From positions 142,126 to 206,125 of the forward strand of contig NZ_JACMSF010000009.1 in NCBI RefSeq assembly GCF_014257025.1: a stretch of 64,000 nucleotides of DNA, read 5' to 3'. A program made the position numbers and the translations under genes. Shown one piece after another: positions 16,718 to 25,523 of the stretch (positions are counted from its first letter, which is position 1; each line of letters starts with the position of its first letter). The stretch is from Streptomyces cupreus (GTDB lineage: Bacteria > Actinomycetota > Actinomycetes > Streptomycetales > Streptomycetaceae). Under the pieces are notes generated by a model. It did no database searches, was not told the origin of the DNA, and worked only from the letters and a program-made list of their open reading frames with translations.

Positions 16718-17934
16718 CCGCGACCCTCCCGGCACCCGATGTGCTGCGCCCTGCCCGGCTTCGTCCCGCCGACGTCGTCCGGGTCGGCGCGGTCGGCCTG
16801 CGCACCCGTCCGCTGCGTGCGTTCCTGTCGGCGCTGGGCATCGCGATCGGCATCGCCGCGATGGTGGCCGTCGTCGGGATCTCGTCGTCCTCGCGTGCCG
16901 ATCTGGACCGGGCGCTGGCGGCGCTGGGCACGAATCTGCTCACGGTCTCCCCCGGCAGCACCCTCACCGGCGGACAGGCCCAACTCCCCTCCAGCGCCGA
17001 GCCGATGGTCGCCGGGATCGACGGGGTGGAGTCCGTGTCCGCGGTCGGCAGGCTGCCGGACGCGAAGGTGTACCGCACCGACCGGATACCCGATGTCCAG
17101 ACGAACGGGCTCGCGACCTACGCGGCCCGTACCTCGCTGCGTTCCGCCGTGGGCGCCGAACTCGCGGACGGCGCCTGGCTGAACGCGGCCACCGCCCGCT
17201 ACCCGGCCGTGGTACTCGGCGCCGCGGCGGCCGATCGGCTGGGCGTGAGCCACGCGGGCGAGGACACGCGGGTGCTGGTCGGCGGACGCTGGTTCACGGT
17301 CGTCGGAATCCTGGAACGGGCCGCGCTGGCCCCGGAGCTGGACGCCGCCGCCCTGATCGGCTGGCCGGTGGCCGAGCGGGAGCTGGGCTTCGACGGGCAT
17401 GCGACGACCGTGTACACCCGCTCGGCCGAGGCGCGCGTGGAGTCAGTGCGTGAGTTGCTCGGGGCGACGGCCAACCCCGAGGCGCCGAGCGAGGTCGAGG
17501 TCTCGCGGCCCTCGGACGCCCTGGCGGCGCAGCGGGCGGCGGGCGAGGCATTCACCGGGCTGCTGCTCGGCCTCGGGGCGGTGGCGCTGCTGGTCGGCGG
17601 GGTGGGCGTCGCCAACACGATGGTGATCTCGGTGCTGGAGCGCCGGGCCGAGATCGGCTTGCGCCGCTCGCTGGGTGCGACACGCGGTCAGATCCGGGGC
17701 CAGTTCCTCACCGAGTCCCTGCTGTTGTCGGCGCTCGGCGGGGCGGGCGGAGCCCTGCTGGGTCTGGCCGTGACCGCCGGATACGCCCTCTACCAGGGCT
17801 GGCCGACGGCCGTACCGGCTTGGGCGTTGGCGGGCGGGGTGGCGGCCACGCTGGTGATCGGCGGGCTGGCGGGACTGTACCCGGCGCTCCGAGCGGCCCG
17901 GCTGTCGCCCACGGAGGCACTGGCGACGCCGTGA
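16714..17934 (+). CDS. MacB-type ABC exporter, permease subunit
   Basis: A 406-residue FtsX/MacB-like permease. TM1 is near residues 35-57, preceded by [23 protein letters not shown]; a large extracytoplasmic domain of about 210 residues (MacB_PCD) follows; and three C-terminal helices are visible ([58 protein letters not shown]) with the usual cytoplasmic motif [19 protein letters not shown] and the end ARLSPTEAL. Probable substrates are peptides or lipophilic antibiotics; the sequence does not say which. Control by the divergent two-component system is likely. Confidence 0.92.
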   Translation: MTATLPAPDVLRPARLRPADVVRVGAVGLRTRPLRAFLSALGIAIGIAAMVAVVGISSSSRADLDRALAALGTNLLTVSPGSTLTGGQAQLPSSAEPMVAGIDGVESVSAVGRLPDAKVYRTDRIPDVQTNGLATYAARTSLRSAVGAELADGAWLNAATARYPAVVLGAAAADRLGVSHAGEDTRVLVGGRWFTVVGILERAALAPELDAAALIGWPVAERELGFDGHATTVYTRSAEARVESVRELLGATANPEAPSEVEVSRPSDALAAQRAAGEAFTGLLLGLGAVALLVGGVGVANTMVISVLERRAEIGLRRSLGATRGQIRGQFLTESLLLSALGGAGGALLGLAVTAGYALYQGWPTAVPAWALAGGVAATLVIGGLAGLYPALRAARLSPTEALATP

Positions 17935-17948
17935 GGGGTGCGGGCGGC

Positions 17949-18350
17949 CTACGTGTCGACGAGCTCGGGCCGGTGCTCGGCGTCGTAGGTCGCCCGTGAC
18001 TCGGCGATGTACACGCGGTTGCGCTCGGCCCAGTCGGTGAGGCGTTGCAGGGTTTCGTGCAACTCGCGTGCCTGCTGGGTGAGTTCGTACTCCACCTTCG
18101 GCGGGACCGTCGGGTGCACGGTGCGGATTACGAGGCCGTCGCGCTCCAGATTGCGCAGGGTAAGGGTCAGCATGCGGCGGCTGATGCCCTCGATGCTGCG
18201 CTCCAACTCCGTGAAGCGGATGGGTCCGTGGGCTGCGGCCACCAGGATCTGCACGCTCCATTTTCCGGCGACCCTGTCAAGAACTTCCCGCACCGGGCAG
18301 GCGTGCGCGTTCACCACCTGCGAGGTAACACCGGTGTTCCTCTGGGACAT
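17949..18350 (-). CDS. HxlR-family transcriptional regulator
   Basis: A 133-residue single-domain winged-helix regulator: CPVREVLDRVAGKWSVQILVAAAHGPIRFTELER, then GISRRMLTLTLRNLERDGLV and the wing VEYELTQQ. The Cys in NAHACPV near the N-terminus is at the position used as a redox switch in some HxlR/YodB relatives; whether it acts so here is unknown. Its start faces the MFS gene across a 101-base region with an inverted repeat, so it most likely represses the transporter and itself. Confidence 0.92.
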   Translation of the reverse strand: MSQRNTGVTSQVVNAHACPVREVLDRVAGKWSVQILVAAAHGPIRFTELERSIEGISRRMLTLTLRNLERDGLVIRTVHPTVPPKVEYELTQQARELHETLQRLTDWAERNRVYIAESRATYDAEHRPELVDT

Positions 18351-18384
18351 CGAACTGCCTCCTTACGCCGACCTCCATGGTTCC

Positions 18385-18412
18385 GCACGATGTTCCCCGT
18401 TACAAGTCGTGC
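18385..18412. promoter_or_regulatory. Inverted repeat between HxlR gene and MFS gene
   Basis: GCACGA (18385-18390) and TCGTGC (18407-18412) form an interrupted palindrome spanning GTTACAAG in the divergent promoter region. It is a reasonable operator for the HxlR protein, on position alone. Confidence 0.35.
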
Positions 18413-18451
18413 ACCTTTGGAATCCTGGAAGAACACGGAGGCGATGCCGTC

Positions 18452-19876
18452 ATGACGGCCATCATCGAGTCCCGGACACGGACCGCGCAACGCACCTACT
18501 CCCGCTGGGCGTCCCTGGTGATCCTCTGCGCGGGGACGCTGATGACCATCCTGGACGGCAACATCGTGACGGTGGCGATGCCGGCCATCCAGAACGACCT
18601 CGGTTTCACGGCGTCGGGTCTTGCCTGGGTGGTCAACGCCTATCTGATCCCCTTCGGCGGGCTGCTGTTGCTCGCGGGGCGGCTCGGCGACCTGGTGGGC
18701 CGCAAGCGGATGTTCACCGCAGGGCTTGCCGTCTTCACCGTGGCGTCGGTGCTGTGCGGAGTGGCGACCTCCCAGGGCGTGCTGATCGCCGCACGAGCCT
18801 TGCAGGGGGTCGGCGGGGCGATGACGACCGCCGTGGTGCTCGGGATGCTGGTGTCGCTGTTCCCCGAGCCTCGTGAACAGGCCCGCGCCATCGCGGTGTT
18901 CAGTGCGGTGGGGGCGGCGGGCGGGGCCCTCGGCACGTTCCTCGGCGGGGCCCTGACCGAGGCCCTGAACTGGCACTGGATCTTCCTGATCAACCTGCCG
19001 ATCGGGGTCGTGTCGTGGGTGGCCGCCGTACGGGTGCTGGACCGGGAGTCGGGCGCCGGGCTGGGGAAGGGCGCGGACTATCCGGGGGCGGCGCTGGTGA
19101 CGGGGGCACTGATGCTGACGGTGTTCGTGATCGTGGGCGTGGGTGAACGGGGGCTCGCCGAGACGCTGTTGATGGCTCTGCTCGCTCTGGCACTGTTCCT
19201 GGGCTTCACCGTCCGGCAGGCGCGGGCCGCTCGGCCGTTGCTGCGACTGCGCCTGTTCGGGTCCCGGCTTCTGGCAGGGGCGAACGCGGTCCAGATCATG
19301 ATGATCGCGACGATGTACGGCTTCCAGTTCATCGGCGCGCTGTACCTCCAGCGGGTGCTGGGATACGGGGAGTTGCTCACCGGGACGGCGTTCCTCCCGG
19401 CGCCGATCGTGATCGGGGTACTGATGCTGGGGTGGTCGGCGCGGACGATCGGGCGGTACGGGCCGTACCGGGTGCTGCTGGCGGGACTGGCCCTGATCAC
19501 CGTGGGTATGGGCCTGTTGGGACGGGCGTCGGCGGGAGGTTCGTACGCGGTGGACGTCCTTCCGGCCATGCTTCTGCTCTCGGTCGGGTTCGCGGCGGCG
19601 ATGCCCGCGCTCACGGGACTGGCTATGTCGGGCGCTCAGGAGGAGGACGCGGGGGCGGCGTCCGGGCTGTTCAACACCACGCAGGTGGTGGGCGGTTCGC
19701 TGGGTCTCGCGGTGCTGGCGGTGCTGGCGGCGAGCCGTACGGAGGGGCTGCTGGCGGACGGTGCCGAGGTACTGTCGGCCACGGCGGAGGGCTACCAGCT
19801 GGCGTTCCGGGTGGCGACGGTTGTGGCGGCGGGGGCGCTGGCGCTGGCGGCGGCCGTACTGCGCCCCCGGACCTGA
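18452..19876 (+). CDS. MFS drug efflux transporter (DHA2/EmrB-QacA type)
   Basis: A 474-residue multi-pass membrane protein. The DHA2 pattern is clear: motif C-like/D1 region GTLMTILDGNIVTVAMPAIQ in TM1, motif A GRLGDLVGRKRMF between TM2 and TM3, ARALQGVGGAMTTAVVLGML, and the P-rich motif C-like GAAGGALGTFLGGALTEALNWHWIF. Fourteen helices are expected for the class; I count twelve to fourteen hydrophobic stretches. The ATG at 18452 is preceded by GGAGG about ten bases away. It exports hydrophobic drugs by proton antiport in characterised relatives. Divergent from the HxlR regulator. Confidence 0.9.
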   Translation: MTAIIESRTRTAQRTYSRWASLVILCAGTLMTILDGNIVTVAMPAIQNDLGFTASGLAWVVNAYLIPFGGLLLLAGRLGDLVGRKRMFTAGLAVFTVASVLCGVATSQGVLIAARALQGVGGAMTTAVVLGMLVSLFPEPREQARAIAVFSAVGAAGGALGTFLGGALTEALNWHWIFLINLPIGVVSWVAAVRVLDRESGAGLGKGADYPGAALVTGALMLTVFVIVGVGERGLAETLLMALLALALFLGFTVRQARAARPLLRLRLFGSRLLAGANAVQIMMIATMYGFQFIGALYLQRVLGYGELLTGTAFLPAPIVIGVLMLGWSARTIGRYGPYRVLLAGLALITVGMGLLGRASAGGSYAVDVLPAMLLLSVGFAAAMPALTGLAMSGAQEEDAGAASGLFNTTQVVGGSLGLAVLAVLAASRTEGLLADGAEVLSATAEGYQLAFRVATVVAAGALALAAAVLRPRT

Positions 19877-19890
19877 CACGGCCCTCGCTG

Positions 19891-20200
19891 TTACGCGAAC
19901 GCCCCCTTGTGGTCCTGCGCCCACTCCCGGTACGTCCGCGCCCTTCGGCCCAGTACCTCCTCCACATCCCCCGTGATCACGTCGTTGCGACCGCGCCGGA
20001 CGTAGGCGCATCCGGCGATCACGCCCTCCGCGTACACCTCCGGCATGCCGGAGGCGAGAAGCTGCTCGCGGACCTGGGCCGGGGTGAGGTCGAGGGTGTG
20101 CACAGCGCGGCCCAGGACATCCGCGAGGCCCTCACCGCCACCTCCGACACATCCCGGGGGGCGACGACCCCTTGGGTTCCCTCACCCGTCAGGTTCGGTA
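19891..20200 (-). pseudogene. Remnant of an NmrA-like NAD(P)H-binding protein gene
   Basis: The last 70 codons (19891-20103) read in one frame as the C-terminal part of an NmrA/SDR-type protein (LTPAQVREQLLASGMPEVYAEGV...REWAQDHKGAFA). Just upstream, a different frame reads TGEGTQGVVAPRDVSEVAVRA, the segment expected before it in this family, so a frameshift or small deletion lies near 20120-20140. Nothing of the Rossmann N-terminus is present; instead an AraC fragment follows on the other strand. I read this as a decayed 3' end of a gene of some 280 codons. Confidence 0.7.
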
Positions 20201-20214
20201 CCGGCTCACCCGCC

Positions 20215-20439
20215 CTGGCCGCCAGTGAGCGGCAGTTGCGGAACCTCTTCGCCGAGGGGGTCGGGGTCTCCCCCAAGGCCCACGCGGACACCGCACCCTG
20301 GGCCCAACTCGCCGCCGCCACCGGCTACTACGACCAGTCACACATGACCGCCGACTTCCGCGCCCTGATGGGCGTCCCGCCCCGGTCGTTCTTCACCGGG
20401 CTCCTCCCCCGTGCCACCCCCTGCGGGATGCGGAACTAA
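20215..20439 (+). pseudogene. Remnant of an AraC-family regulator (C-terminal HTH)
   Basis: About 75 codons read as the end of an AraC/XylS DNA-binding domain: LAASERQLRNLFAEGVGVSPK, then APWAQLAAATGYYDQSHMTADFRALMGVPPRSFF. Between the two, where about 20 residues of linker helix normally lie, only AHADT is present, so there is an internal deletion. No N-terminal domain or plausible start exists upstream; that space is occupied by the NmrA remnant on the other strand. It is back-to-back gene debris. Confidence 0.7.
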
Positions 20440-20482
20440 ATCGGGTGCACAGGCACCGCCCCCCCTGCGAAGCTCACACCCC

Positions 20483-21088
20483 ATGGCAGCACGACGTGTC
20501 AAGCCCAGTCTCTACATCTCCGTCGACATCGAGGCCGACGGGCCGATCCCGGGGCCGTACTCCATGCTCAGTCTCGGGGCGGCGGTCGCCGGGGTGCAGG
20601 ATGCCGACGGGTTCGTCCCGGCCGATCCCGAGGCGCGGACCTTCTATCGGGAACTCCGGCCCATCAGCGAGGACTTCGTGCCGGAGGTGCTCGCGGTCAG
20701 TGGGCTCGACCGGGAGCGCCTCGGCCGGGAGGGCCTCGACCCGGCTGTGGCTCTCACGCAGTTCAGCCGGTGGGTCCGGGAGGTCGGTGCGGGCGCTCAG
20801 CCGGTCATGTGCGGCTACCCGGCCTCGTACGACTGGACCTTTCTGTATTGGTATCTGATCCGGTTCACGGGGAGCAGTCCTTTCGGGCACTCCGGGTGCT
20901 TCGACATGAAGACGCTCTACGCGACCAAGGCCGGGCTGCCCCTGCGGGCCGTCACCAAGGGCATGATGCCGCGCGAGCTGCTCTCGCGGCGCCGGCACAC
21001 GCACCATGCCCTCGATGACGCGATCGAACAGGCCGAGCTGTTCGCGGGGCTCATGGCGTGGCCGGGGCCGTCCGGGTCGAGCCGGTGA
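20483..21088 (+). CDS. DEDD-type 3'-5' exonuclease
   Basis: A 201-residue RNase H-fold exonuclease. The first acidic pair is in YISVDIEADGP, the third Asp lies in GYPASYDWTFLYWYL, and the DEDDh-like ending is HHALDDAIEQAEL, with His preceding Asp by four. Such small enzymes trim RNA or DNA 3' ends (oligoribonuclease-like or DnaQ-like); the exact substrate is not evident. Its last 38 bases overlap the 3' end of the convergent permease gene. Confidence 0.82.
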   Translation: MAARRVKPSLYISVDIEADGPIPGPYSMLSLGAAVAGVQDADGFVPADPEARTFYRELRPISEDFVPEVLAVSGLDRERLGREGLDPAVALTQFSRWVREVGAGAQPVMCGYPASYDWTFLYWYLIRFTGSSPFGHSGCFDMKTLYATKAGLPLRAVTKGMMPRELLSRRRHTHHALDDAIEQAELFAGLMAWPGPSGSSR

Positions 21089-22439
21089 GCTCCTCGCCCG
21101 CCTCCATGGGGTGGGTGACGTCCTCCGCGTCCTGGTTCCGGCCCAGGTGGTTGAAGACCAGGTTCAGTACGACCGCCACCACACAGCCCGTCGAGATGCC
21201 CGAGTCCAGGACGATCCGGGCGGTCTCCGGGAAGGAGTGGTAGAACTCCGGGGCGGAGATCGGGATGATGCCGACGGCCAGCGAGACCGCCACGATCAGG
21301 ACGTTGTTGTCCTTCTCCAGACCGGCGCGGACCAGGGTCTGGATACCGCTCGCCGCCACCGAGCCGAACAGGACCACGCCCGCCCCGCCCAGCACCGGGC
21401 GCGGTACGACCGCGATCAGCGAGGCGGCCATCGGGCACAGGCCCATCAGGACCAGGAAGCCGCCGCCCGCCGCCACGACATAGCGGCTGCGGATCTTCGT
21501 CATCGCGACCAGGCCGATGTTCTGGGCGAAGGCGCTGCACATGAAGCCGTTGAACAGGGGGCTGATCGCCGAGCCGAGGGTGTCGGCGCGCAGGCCGGCC
21601 GCGATCGTCTTCTCGTCCGCCGGGCGGTCCACGATCTCACCCAACGCCAGCATGTCCGCCGTGGATTCGGTCATCGAGACCACCATCACCACGATCATCG
21701 AGACGATCGCGGCGATCTGGAACTGCGGTGCGCCGAAGTGGAACGGCGTCGGGAAGCCGATCACATCCGCGTCCGCCACCGGGCCGAAGTCCGTGACGCC
21801 GAAGGGGATCGCGAGGAGGGTGCCCGCCACCAGGCCCAGCAGTACGGCGATCTGCTTGACGAAGCCGCGCGTGAAGCGGCGCAACAACAGAACGATCAAC
21901 AGCGTGCCCGCCGCCAGGCCGAGGTTGGTGCTCGAACCGTAGTCGTCCGCCGCGGGGTTGGGGCCCTGAGCCCAGCCGAAGGCCACCGGGAGCAGGGACA
22001 CGCCTATCAGCGTGATCACCGTGCCGGTGACCACCGGCGGGAAGAAGCGGACCATCTTGCTGAAGAAGGGGGCCGCTATGAAGCCCAGTACGCCCGCGAC
22101 GATCACCGCTCCGAAGATGATCGGCAGCGCGTCGGACTTGTCGTCGGTGGAGGCGACGATCGCGGTCATGGGGGCGACGCCGGCGAAGGTGACGCCGTTG
22201 ACGAAGGGCAGACGGGCGCCGATCTTCCAGATGCCGAGGGTCTGGAGGAAGGTCGCGAGGCCCGCCGTGAAGAGGCAGGCGCCGGTGAGGAAGGTCAGTT
22301 CGGTGCCGGTCAGGCCGATGGCGGCGCCGACGATCAGGGGTGGAGCTACGACGCCCGCGTACATGGCGGCCACATGTTGCAGACCGGTCGTCGCCATTTT
22401 GAGGGCGGGGAGTTTCTCGTCGACGGGGTGGGTGGACAC
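21051..22439 (-). CDS. NCS2-family purine permease (xanthine/urate type)
   Basis: A 462-residue proton-coupled nucleobase transporter. It shows the NCS2 core: GLQHVAAMYAGVVAPPLIVG in TM1, the FVNGVTFAGVAPM hairpin, MTESTADMLALGEI in TM8 (the substrate-binding Glu) and the QN motif region SAFAQNIGLVAMTKIRSR. These match the xanthine/urate branch more closely than uracil permeases. The GTG at 22439 follows GGAGGAGCC. It is the last gene of the purine catabolic stretch and likely imports urate or xanthine for the uricase pathway upstream. Confidence 0.9.
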   Translation of the reverse strand: MSTHPVDEKLPALKMATTGLQHVAAMYAGVVAPPLIVGAAIGLTGTELTFLTGACLFTAGLATFLQTLGIWKIGARLPFVNGVTFAGVAPMTAIVASTDDKSDALPIIFGAVIVAGVLGFIAAPFFSKMVRFFPPVVTGTVITLIGVSLLPVAFGWAQGPNPAADDYGSSTNLGLAAGTLLIVLLLRRFTRGFVKQIAVLLGLVAGTLLAIPFGVTDFGPVADADVIGFPTPFHFGAPQFQIAAIVSMIVVMVVSMTESTADMLALGEIVDRPADEKTIAAGLRADTLGSAISPLFNGFMCSAFAQNIGLVAMTKIRSRYVVAAGGGFLVLMGLCPMAASLIAVVPRPVLGGAGVVLFGSVAASGIQTLVRAGLEKDNNVLIVAVSLAVGIIPISAPEFYHSFPETARIVLDSGISTGCVVAVVLNLVFNHLGRNQDAEDVTHPMEAGEELTGSTRTAPATP

Positions 22440-22465
22440 GGGCGGCTCCTCCGGTCGGTTGACAG

Positions 22466-22483
22466 CACGTCGGCTCTGACGTG
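22466..22483. promoter_or_regulatory. Palindrome upstream of the purine permease
   Basis: CACGTC-GGCTCT-GACGTG is a perfect six-base inverted repeat 27 bases upstream of the permease start. It could be an operator for this gene; no relation to the other two palindrome families in the window is visible. Confidence 0.3.
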
Positions 22484-22557
22484 GGTTTCAAGGAGGTGGT
22501 GCGCGGTCGTGCGGGACCGGTGAAGCGGGGACGGAAAAGAGGGGACGGGTGACCGTT

Positions 22558-22652
22558 CCGGGGCGCACACGTCCATGCGCGCCCCGGAGACGGCCGCCAT
22601 GGACCCCGCTCGGGTCCACGGCCACCGGCCGAGAGCCGTCCCTCTCAGCCGG
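22558..22652 (-). terminator. Three tandem hairpins after the deaminase gene
   Basis: Reading out of the deaminase gene there are three successive stem-loops: CCGGCTGAGAG/CTCTCGGCCGG (22625-22652), TGGACCC/GGGTCCA (22600-22618) and CCGGGGCGC/GCGCCCCGG (22558-22587). None has a T-run, as is usual in high-GC actinomycetes. They probably separate deaminase from permease transcription, although partial read-through is possible. Confidence 0.6.
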
Positions 22653-22666
22653 AGATCTTCAACTGG

Positions 22667-24046
22667 TCAGCCCTGCGCGACGATCCGCGCCAGCCGCTGG
22701 GCCTGCTCGCGCGTGGAGCCGGCGATGGCGTCCTCGTCGACGGTGAGCAGACGGTTGTTCTCCACGATCTGCTCGCCGTTGACGAAGGAGGCGGTGACCG
22801 GGGCCGCGGCACCGAAGACCAGTGCGGTGACCGGGTCGGCGATCGAGGCGTGGGCCAGGGTGTCGAGCTTCCACAGCACCAGGTCGGCGAGCTTGCCCGG
22901 CTCCAGCGAGCCGATCTCGGCCGCGCGGCCGAGGACCTGGGCGCCGCCGTAGGTGCCGAGGCGCAGCGCCTGGCGGGCGTTCAGGGCGGCCTCGCGGTGG
23001 GCGCCGAGGCGGTTGATGAGGAGGGCGTTGCGCAGTTCGGTGTGCAGCTCGCCCGACTCGTTGGACGCCGTACCGTCGACGCCGAGGCCGACCGGGACGC
23101 CGGCCGCCAGCATGTCGGGGACGCGGGCGATGCCGGCCGCGAGGCGGGCGTTGGACGAGGGGCAGTGGGCGACACCGGTCTTCGTACGGGCGAAGGCGGC
23201 GATGTCGGAGTCGTTCATATGGACGCAGTGCGCCATCCACACGTCCTCGCCGAGCCAGCCGGTGGACTCGAAGTAGTCGGTCGGGCCCATGCCGAACAGC
23301 TCGTGGCAGAACTTCTCCTCCTCGACCGTCTCCGAGCCATGGGTGTGCAGGCGTACGCCGAGGCCGCGGGCGAGTTGGGCGCCCTGCCTCAACAACTCGG
23401 TCGACACGGAGAAGGGCGAGCAGGGTGCGACGGCGACCTGGGTCATCGCGTCGAAGGAGGCGTCGTGGTGCTCCTTGACGGTGGCCTCGGTCGCGGCGAG
23501 CGCGCCGTCCAGGGTCTCGACGGCGAAGTCCGGTGGCAGACCGCCGTCCTTCTCGCTGCGGTCCATCGAGCCGCGGGCGAGGGTGAAGCGGACGCCCATC
23601 TCGCGGGCGGCCCGGATGATCGATCCTGACAGGTCGCCGGAGCCGTGCGGGAAGACGTAGTGGTGGTCCATCGCGGTGGTGACACCGCCGCGCGCCATCA
23701 TGGCCAGCGAGCCCTGCGCGGCCGAGTACGTCATCCGCTCGTCGATGCGCGCCCAGGTCGGGTACAGGGCGACCAGCCAGTTGAAGAGGTTGTGGTCGGT
23801 GGCCAGGCCCCGGGTGATCCACTGGTAGAAGTGGTGGTGGGTGTTGACCAGGCCGGGGGTCACGAGATGGCCGGTGGCGTCGATGCGCCGTACGACGTTC
23901 TCCAGGCCCTCGGGTGCCTTGCCCGCGCCGAGCGACTCGATGCGATTGCCGTTGAGGACGACATGGCCGGAGGCGTGCTCGGTGTCGTTGGCGTCGACGG
24001 TCGCGATCGCACAGTTCTCGATGACGATGCGCTGGTCTGCTGCCAT
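22667..24046 (-). CDS. 8-oxoguanine deaminase-like amidohydrolase
   Basis: A 459-residue amidohydrolase. Zinc ligands are visible as H70 and H72 (LVNTHHHFYQW), LHTHGSE, AHCVH and GVDGTASNE, i.e. the mononuclear TIM-barrel deaminase set. Together with the length and MARGGVTTAMDHHYVFPHG it fits the ATZ/TRZ branch that includes 8-oxoguanine deaminase, which makes urate from 8-oxoguanine. That product feeds directly into the uricase encoded upstream. The ATG at 24046 follows AAAGGACG; a farther ATG at 24079 lacks support. A guanine deaminase role is the main alternative. Confidence 0.85.
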   Translation of the reverse strand: MAADQRIVIENCAIATVDANDTEHASGHVVLNGNRIESLGAGKAPEGLENVVRRIDATGHLVTPGLVNTHHHFYQWITRGLATDHNLFNWLVALYPTWARIDERMTYSAAQGSLAMMARGGVTTAMDHHYVFPHGSGDLSGSIIRAAREMGVRFTLARGSMDRSEKDGGLPPDFAVETLDGALAATEATVKEHHDASFDAMTQVAVAPCSPFSVSTELLRQGAQLARGLGVRLHTHGSETVEEEKFCHELFGMGPTDYFESTGWLGEDVWMAHCVHMNDSDIAAFARTKTGVAHCPSSNARLAAGIARVPDMLAAGVPVGLGVDGTASNESGELHTELRNALLINRLGAHREAALNARQALRLGTYGGAQVLGRAAEIGSLEPGKLADLVLWKLDTLAHASIADPVTALVFGAAAPVTASFVNGEQIVENNRLLTVDEDAIAGSTREQAQRLARIVAQG

Positions 24047-24103
24047 GGTTCGTCCTTTGCGCTGATGTGGAGAGGGCACGGCAGGACCCTGGAGATTTGA
24101 GTG

Positions 24104-24134
24104 CCGCGGCCGGGTACACAGAGCCCGGCCGCGG
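24104..24134 (-). terminator. Terminator of the uricase operon
   Basis: CCGCGGCCGGG and CCCGGCCGCGG form a perfect 11-bp stem with a nine-base loop, 23 bases after the uricase stop codon. It ends the uraD-uraH-uricase transcript before the deaminase gene. Confidence 0.75.
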
Positions 24135-24156
24135 GTGCCGAGATGGAGTTGCTCGC

Positions 24157-25104
24157 TTACAGGTTGGTGAGGTCCACCGGGATCTTCGCCTCGCAGCCGT
24201 CCCTGAGGATGGTGGCCTCGATCAGGCCGTAGGGGCGGTCGGCGGCGTAGTAGACCTCATTGTCGTTCTTCAGCCCGAACGGCTCCAGGTCCACCAGGAA
24301 GTGGTGCTTGTTCGGGAGCGAGAAGCGGACCTCGTCGATCTCGCTGCGGTTGTTGATGATGCGCGCGCCCATCTGGTACAGCGTCTGCTGGAGTGAGAGC
24401 GAGTAGGTCTCGGCGAACGCCTGGAGCATGTGCTTCCTCACCTGCTCGTAGGACTTCTCCCAGTTGGGCATCTTCTGCTCGTCGTCGGTCCAGTTGAACC
24501 GCCAGCGGCCGGAGACCTGGGTCGCGAGGATCCGGTCGTAGGCCTCCTGGAGGGTCGTGTACTTGTCCTTGACGTAGCCCCAGAACTCGGAGTTGGTCGA
24601 GTTCATCACGATCAGGTCCTTCAGGCCCGAGATGACCTCCCACGACGAGCCGTCGTAGGTGATCTGGGTGACGCGGGTCTCCTGGCCCTTGCGCACGAAG
24701 GAGTGCTTGACCTCGTCGGCGCCGATGAACTTGGAGTTGGCGTCGGAGGTCTCGATCCGTTCCCAGGCGTACTCCTCGATGCGGATCCGCGCGGTCCTGA
24801 TCGGCTCCTGCGAGGTCACGAAGTGCCGGGCGAGGTGGATGCCGAACTGCTCGGCCGACTCGATGCCGTACTCCTTGGCGAACGCGTACACCGTGTTCTT
24901 GGTGGTGTCGGTCGGCAGGACGTGGGCGTTGGAGCCGGAGTAGTGGACCTCGTCCATGTCGCCGGAGAGCGCCACGGAGACATTGAGGTCCTTGATGTGG
25001 TGGGTGGCGCCGTCCCGCGTGATCTTTACGACTCGGTTCTCGGCCTTGCCGTACTGGTTCTGTCCCAGGATGACAGGGCGGGCAGGGCGGGAATTGTCAG
25101 TCAT
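24157..25104 (-). CDS. uaZ: Urate oxidase (uricase)
   Basis: Cofactor-free uricase converts urate and O2 to 5-hydroxyisourate and H2O2 in the cytoplasm. The 315-residue sequence shows both T-fold halves: GQNQYGKAENRVVKI (catalytic Lys region), VLPTDTTKNTVYAFAKEYG (catalytic Thr and Asp), SFVRKGQETRVTQ, DLIVMNSTNSEFWGY and, near the end, SLSLQQTLYQMGARIINN and the SLPNKHHFLVDL motif. Length and motifs are normal. The ATG at 25104 follows GAGGGAGC and lies four bases after the uraH stop, so the three purine genes are one operon. The H2O2 it makes explains the linked catalase 17 kb away, whose promoter carries the same palindrome as this operon. Confidence 0.97.
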   Translation of the reverse strand: MTDNSRPARPVILGQNQYGKAENRVVKITRDGATHHIKDLNVSVALSGDMDEVHYSGSNAHVLPTDTTKNTVYAFAKEYGIESAEQFGIHLARHFVTSQEPIRTARIRIEEYAWERIETSDANSKFIGADEVKHSFVRKGQETRVTQITYDGSSWEVISGLKDLIVMNSTNSEFWGYVKDKYTTLQEAYDRILATQVSGRWRFNWTDDEQKMPNWEKSYEQVRKHMLQAFAETYSLSLQQTLYQMGARIINNRSEIDEVRFSLPNKHHFLVDLEPFGLKNDNEVYYAADRPYGLIEATILRDGCEAKIPVDLTNL

Positions 25105-25108
25105 TTAG

Positions 25109-25516
25109 CTAGCTCCCTCGGTAAACGGAGTAGCCGAACGGGTTGAGCAGCAGCGGTACGTGGTAGTGCTCGCCGGGCTTCACGGCGAAGGTGATCGCTA
25201 CCTCTGGAAAGAACGCACCGCTGTCCCGATTCGCGGGGGCGTCCTGCTGCGCATCGGCTTGCTTCTTCTCGAAATACGGCTCCACGGCGAAGTCGAGCCG
25301 TACGTGGGTGGTCCCCTCCGGCAGGGCGGGGAGGTCCTTGCACCGGCCGTCCGCGTCGGTCGCGGAGCCGCCGAGCGTCTGCCAGTCCCCTCCTTGCCCG
25401 TAATGGGCGGACCGGCCGCTACGGGCGGAGAGCTGGACGGCGACTGCCTCGGCGGGGCGGCCGACGGATGTGTCCAGGATGTGGGTGGACACGGAGGCGG
25501 TGGTGCTGGTGCTCAT
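25109..25516 (-). CDS. uraH: 5-hydroxyisourate hydrolase (transthyretin-like)
   Basis: This 135-residue protein hydrolyses 5-hydroxyisourate, the uricase product, to OHCU. The family signatures are complete: N-terminal VSTHILDTSVGRPA with the active-site His, an Arg in RLDFAVEPYF, and the C-terminal YRGS tetrapeptide. GEHYHVPLLLNPFGYSVYRGS is the classic end. The ATG at 25516 follows GGACTGACAGC. It starts seven bases after uraD and ends four bases before uricase. Confidence 0.96.
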   Translation of the reverse strand: MSTSTTASVSTHILDTSVGRPAEAVAVQLSARSGRSAHYGQGGDWQTLGGSATDADGRCKDLPALPEGTTHVRLDFAVEPYFEKKQADAQQDAPANRDSGAFFPEVAITFAVKPGEHYHVPLLLNPFGYSVYRGS

Positions 25517-25523
25517 GCTGCTG

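Noticed and set aside
22640..22650. CTGAGA-like motif suggesting a TPP riboswitch
   Set aside because: It is one arm of a terminator hairpin after the deaminase gene; no other thi-box elements are present and the downstream gene is a purine permease.
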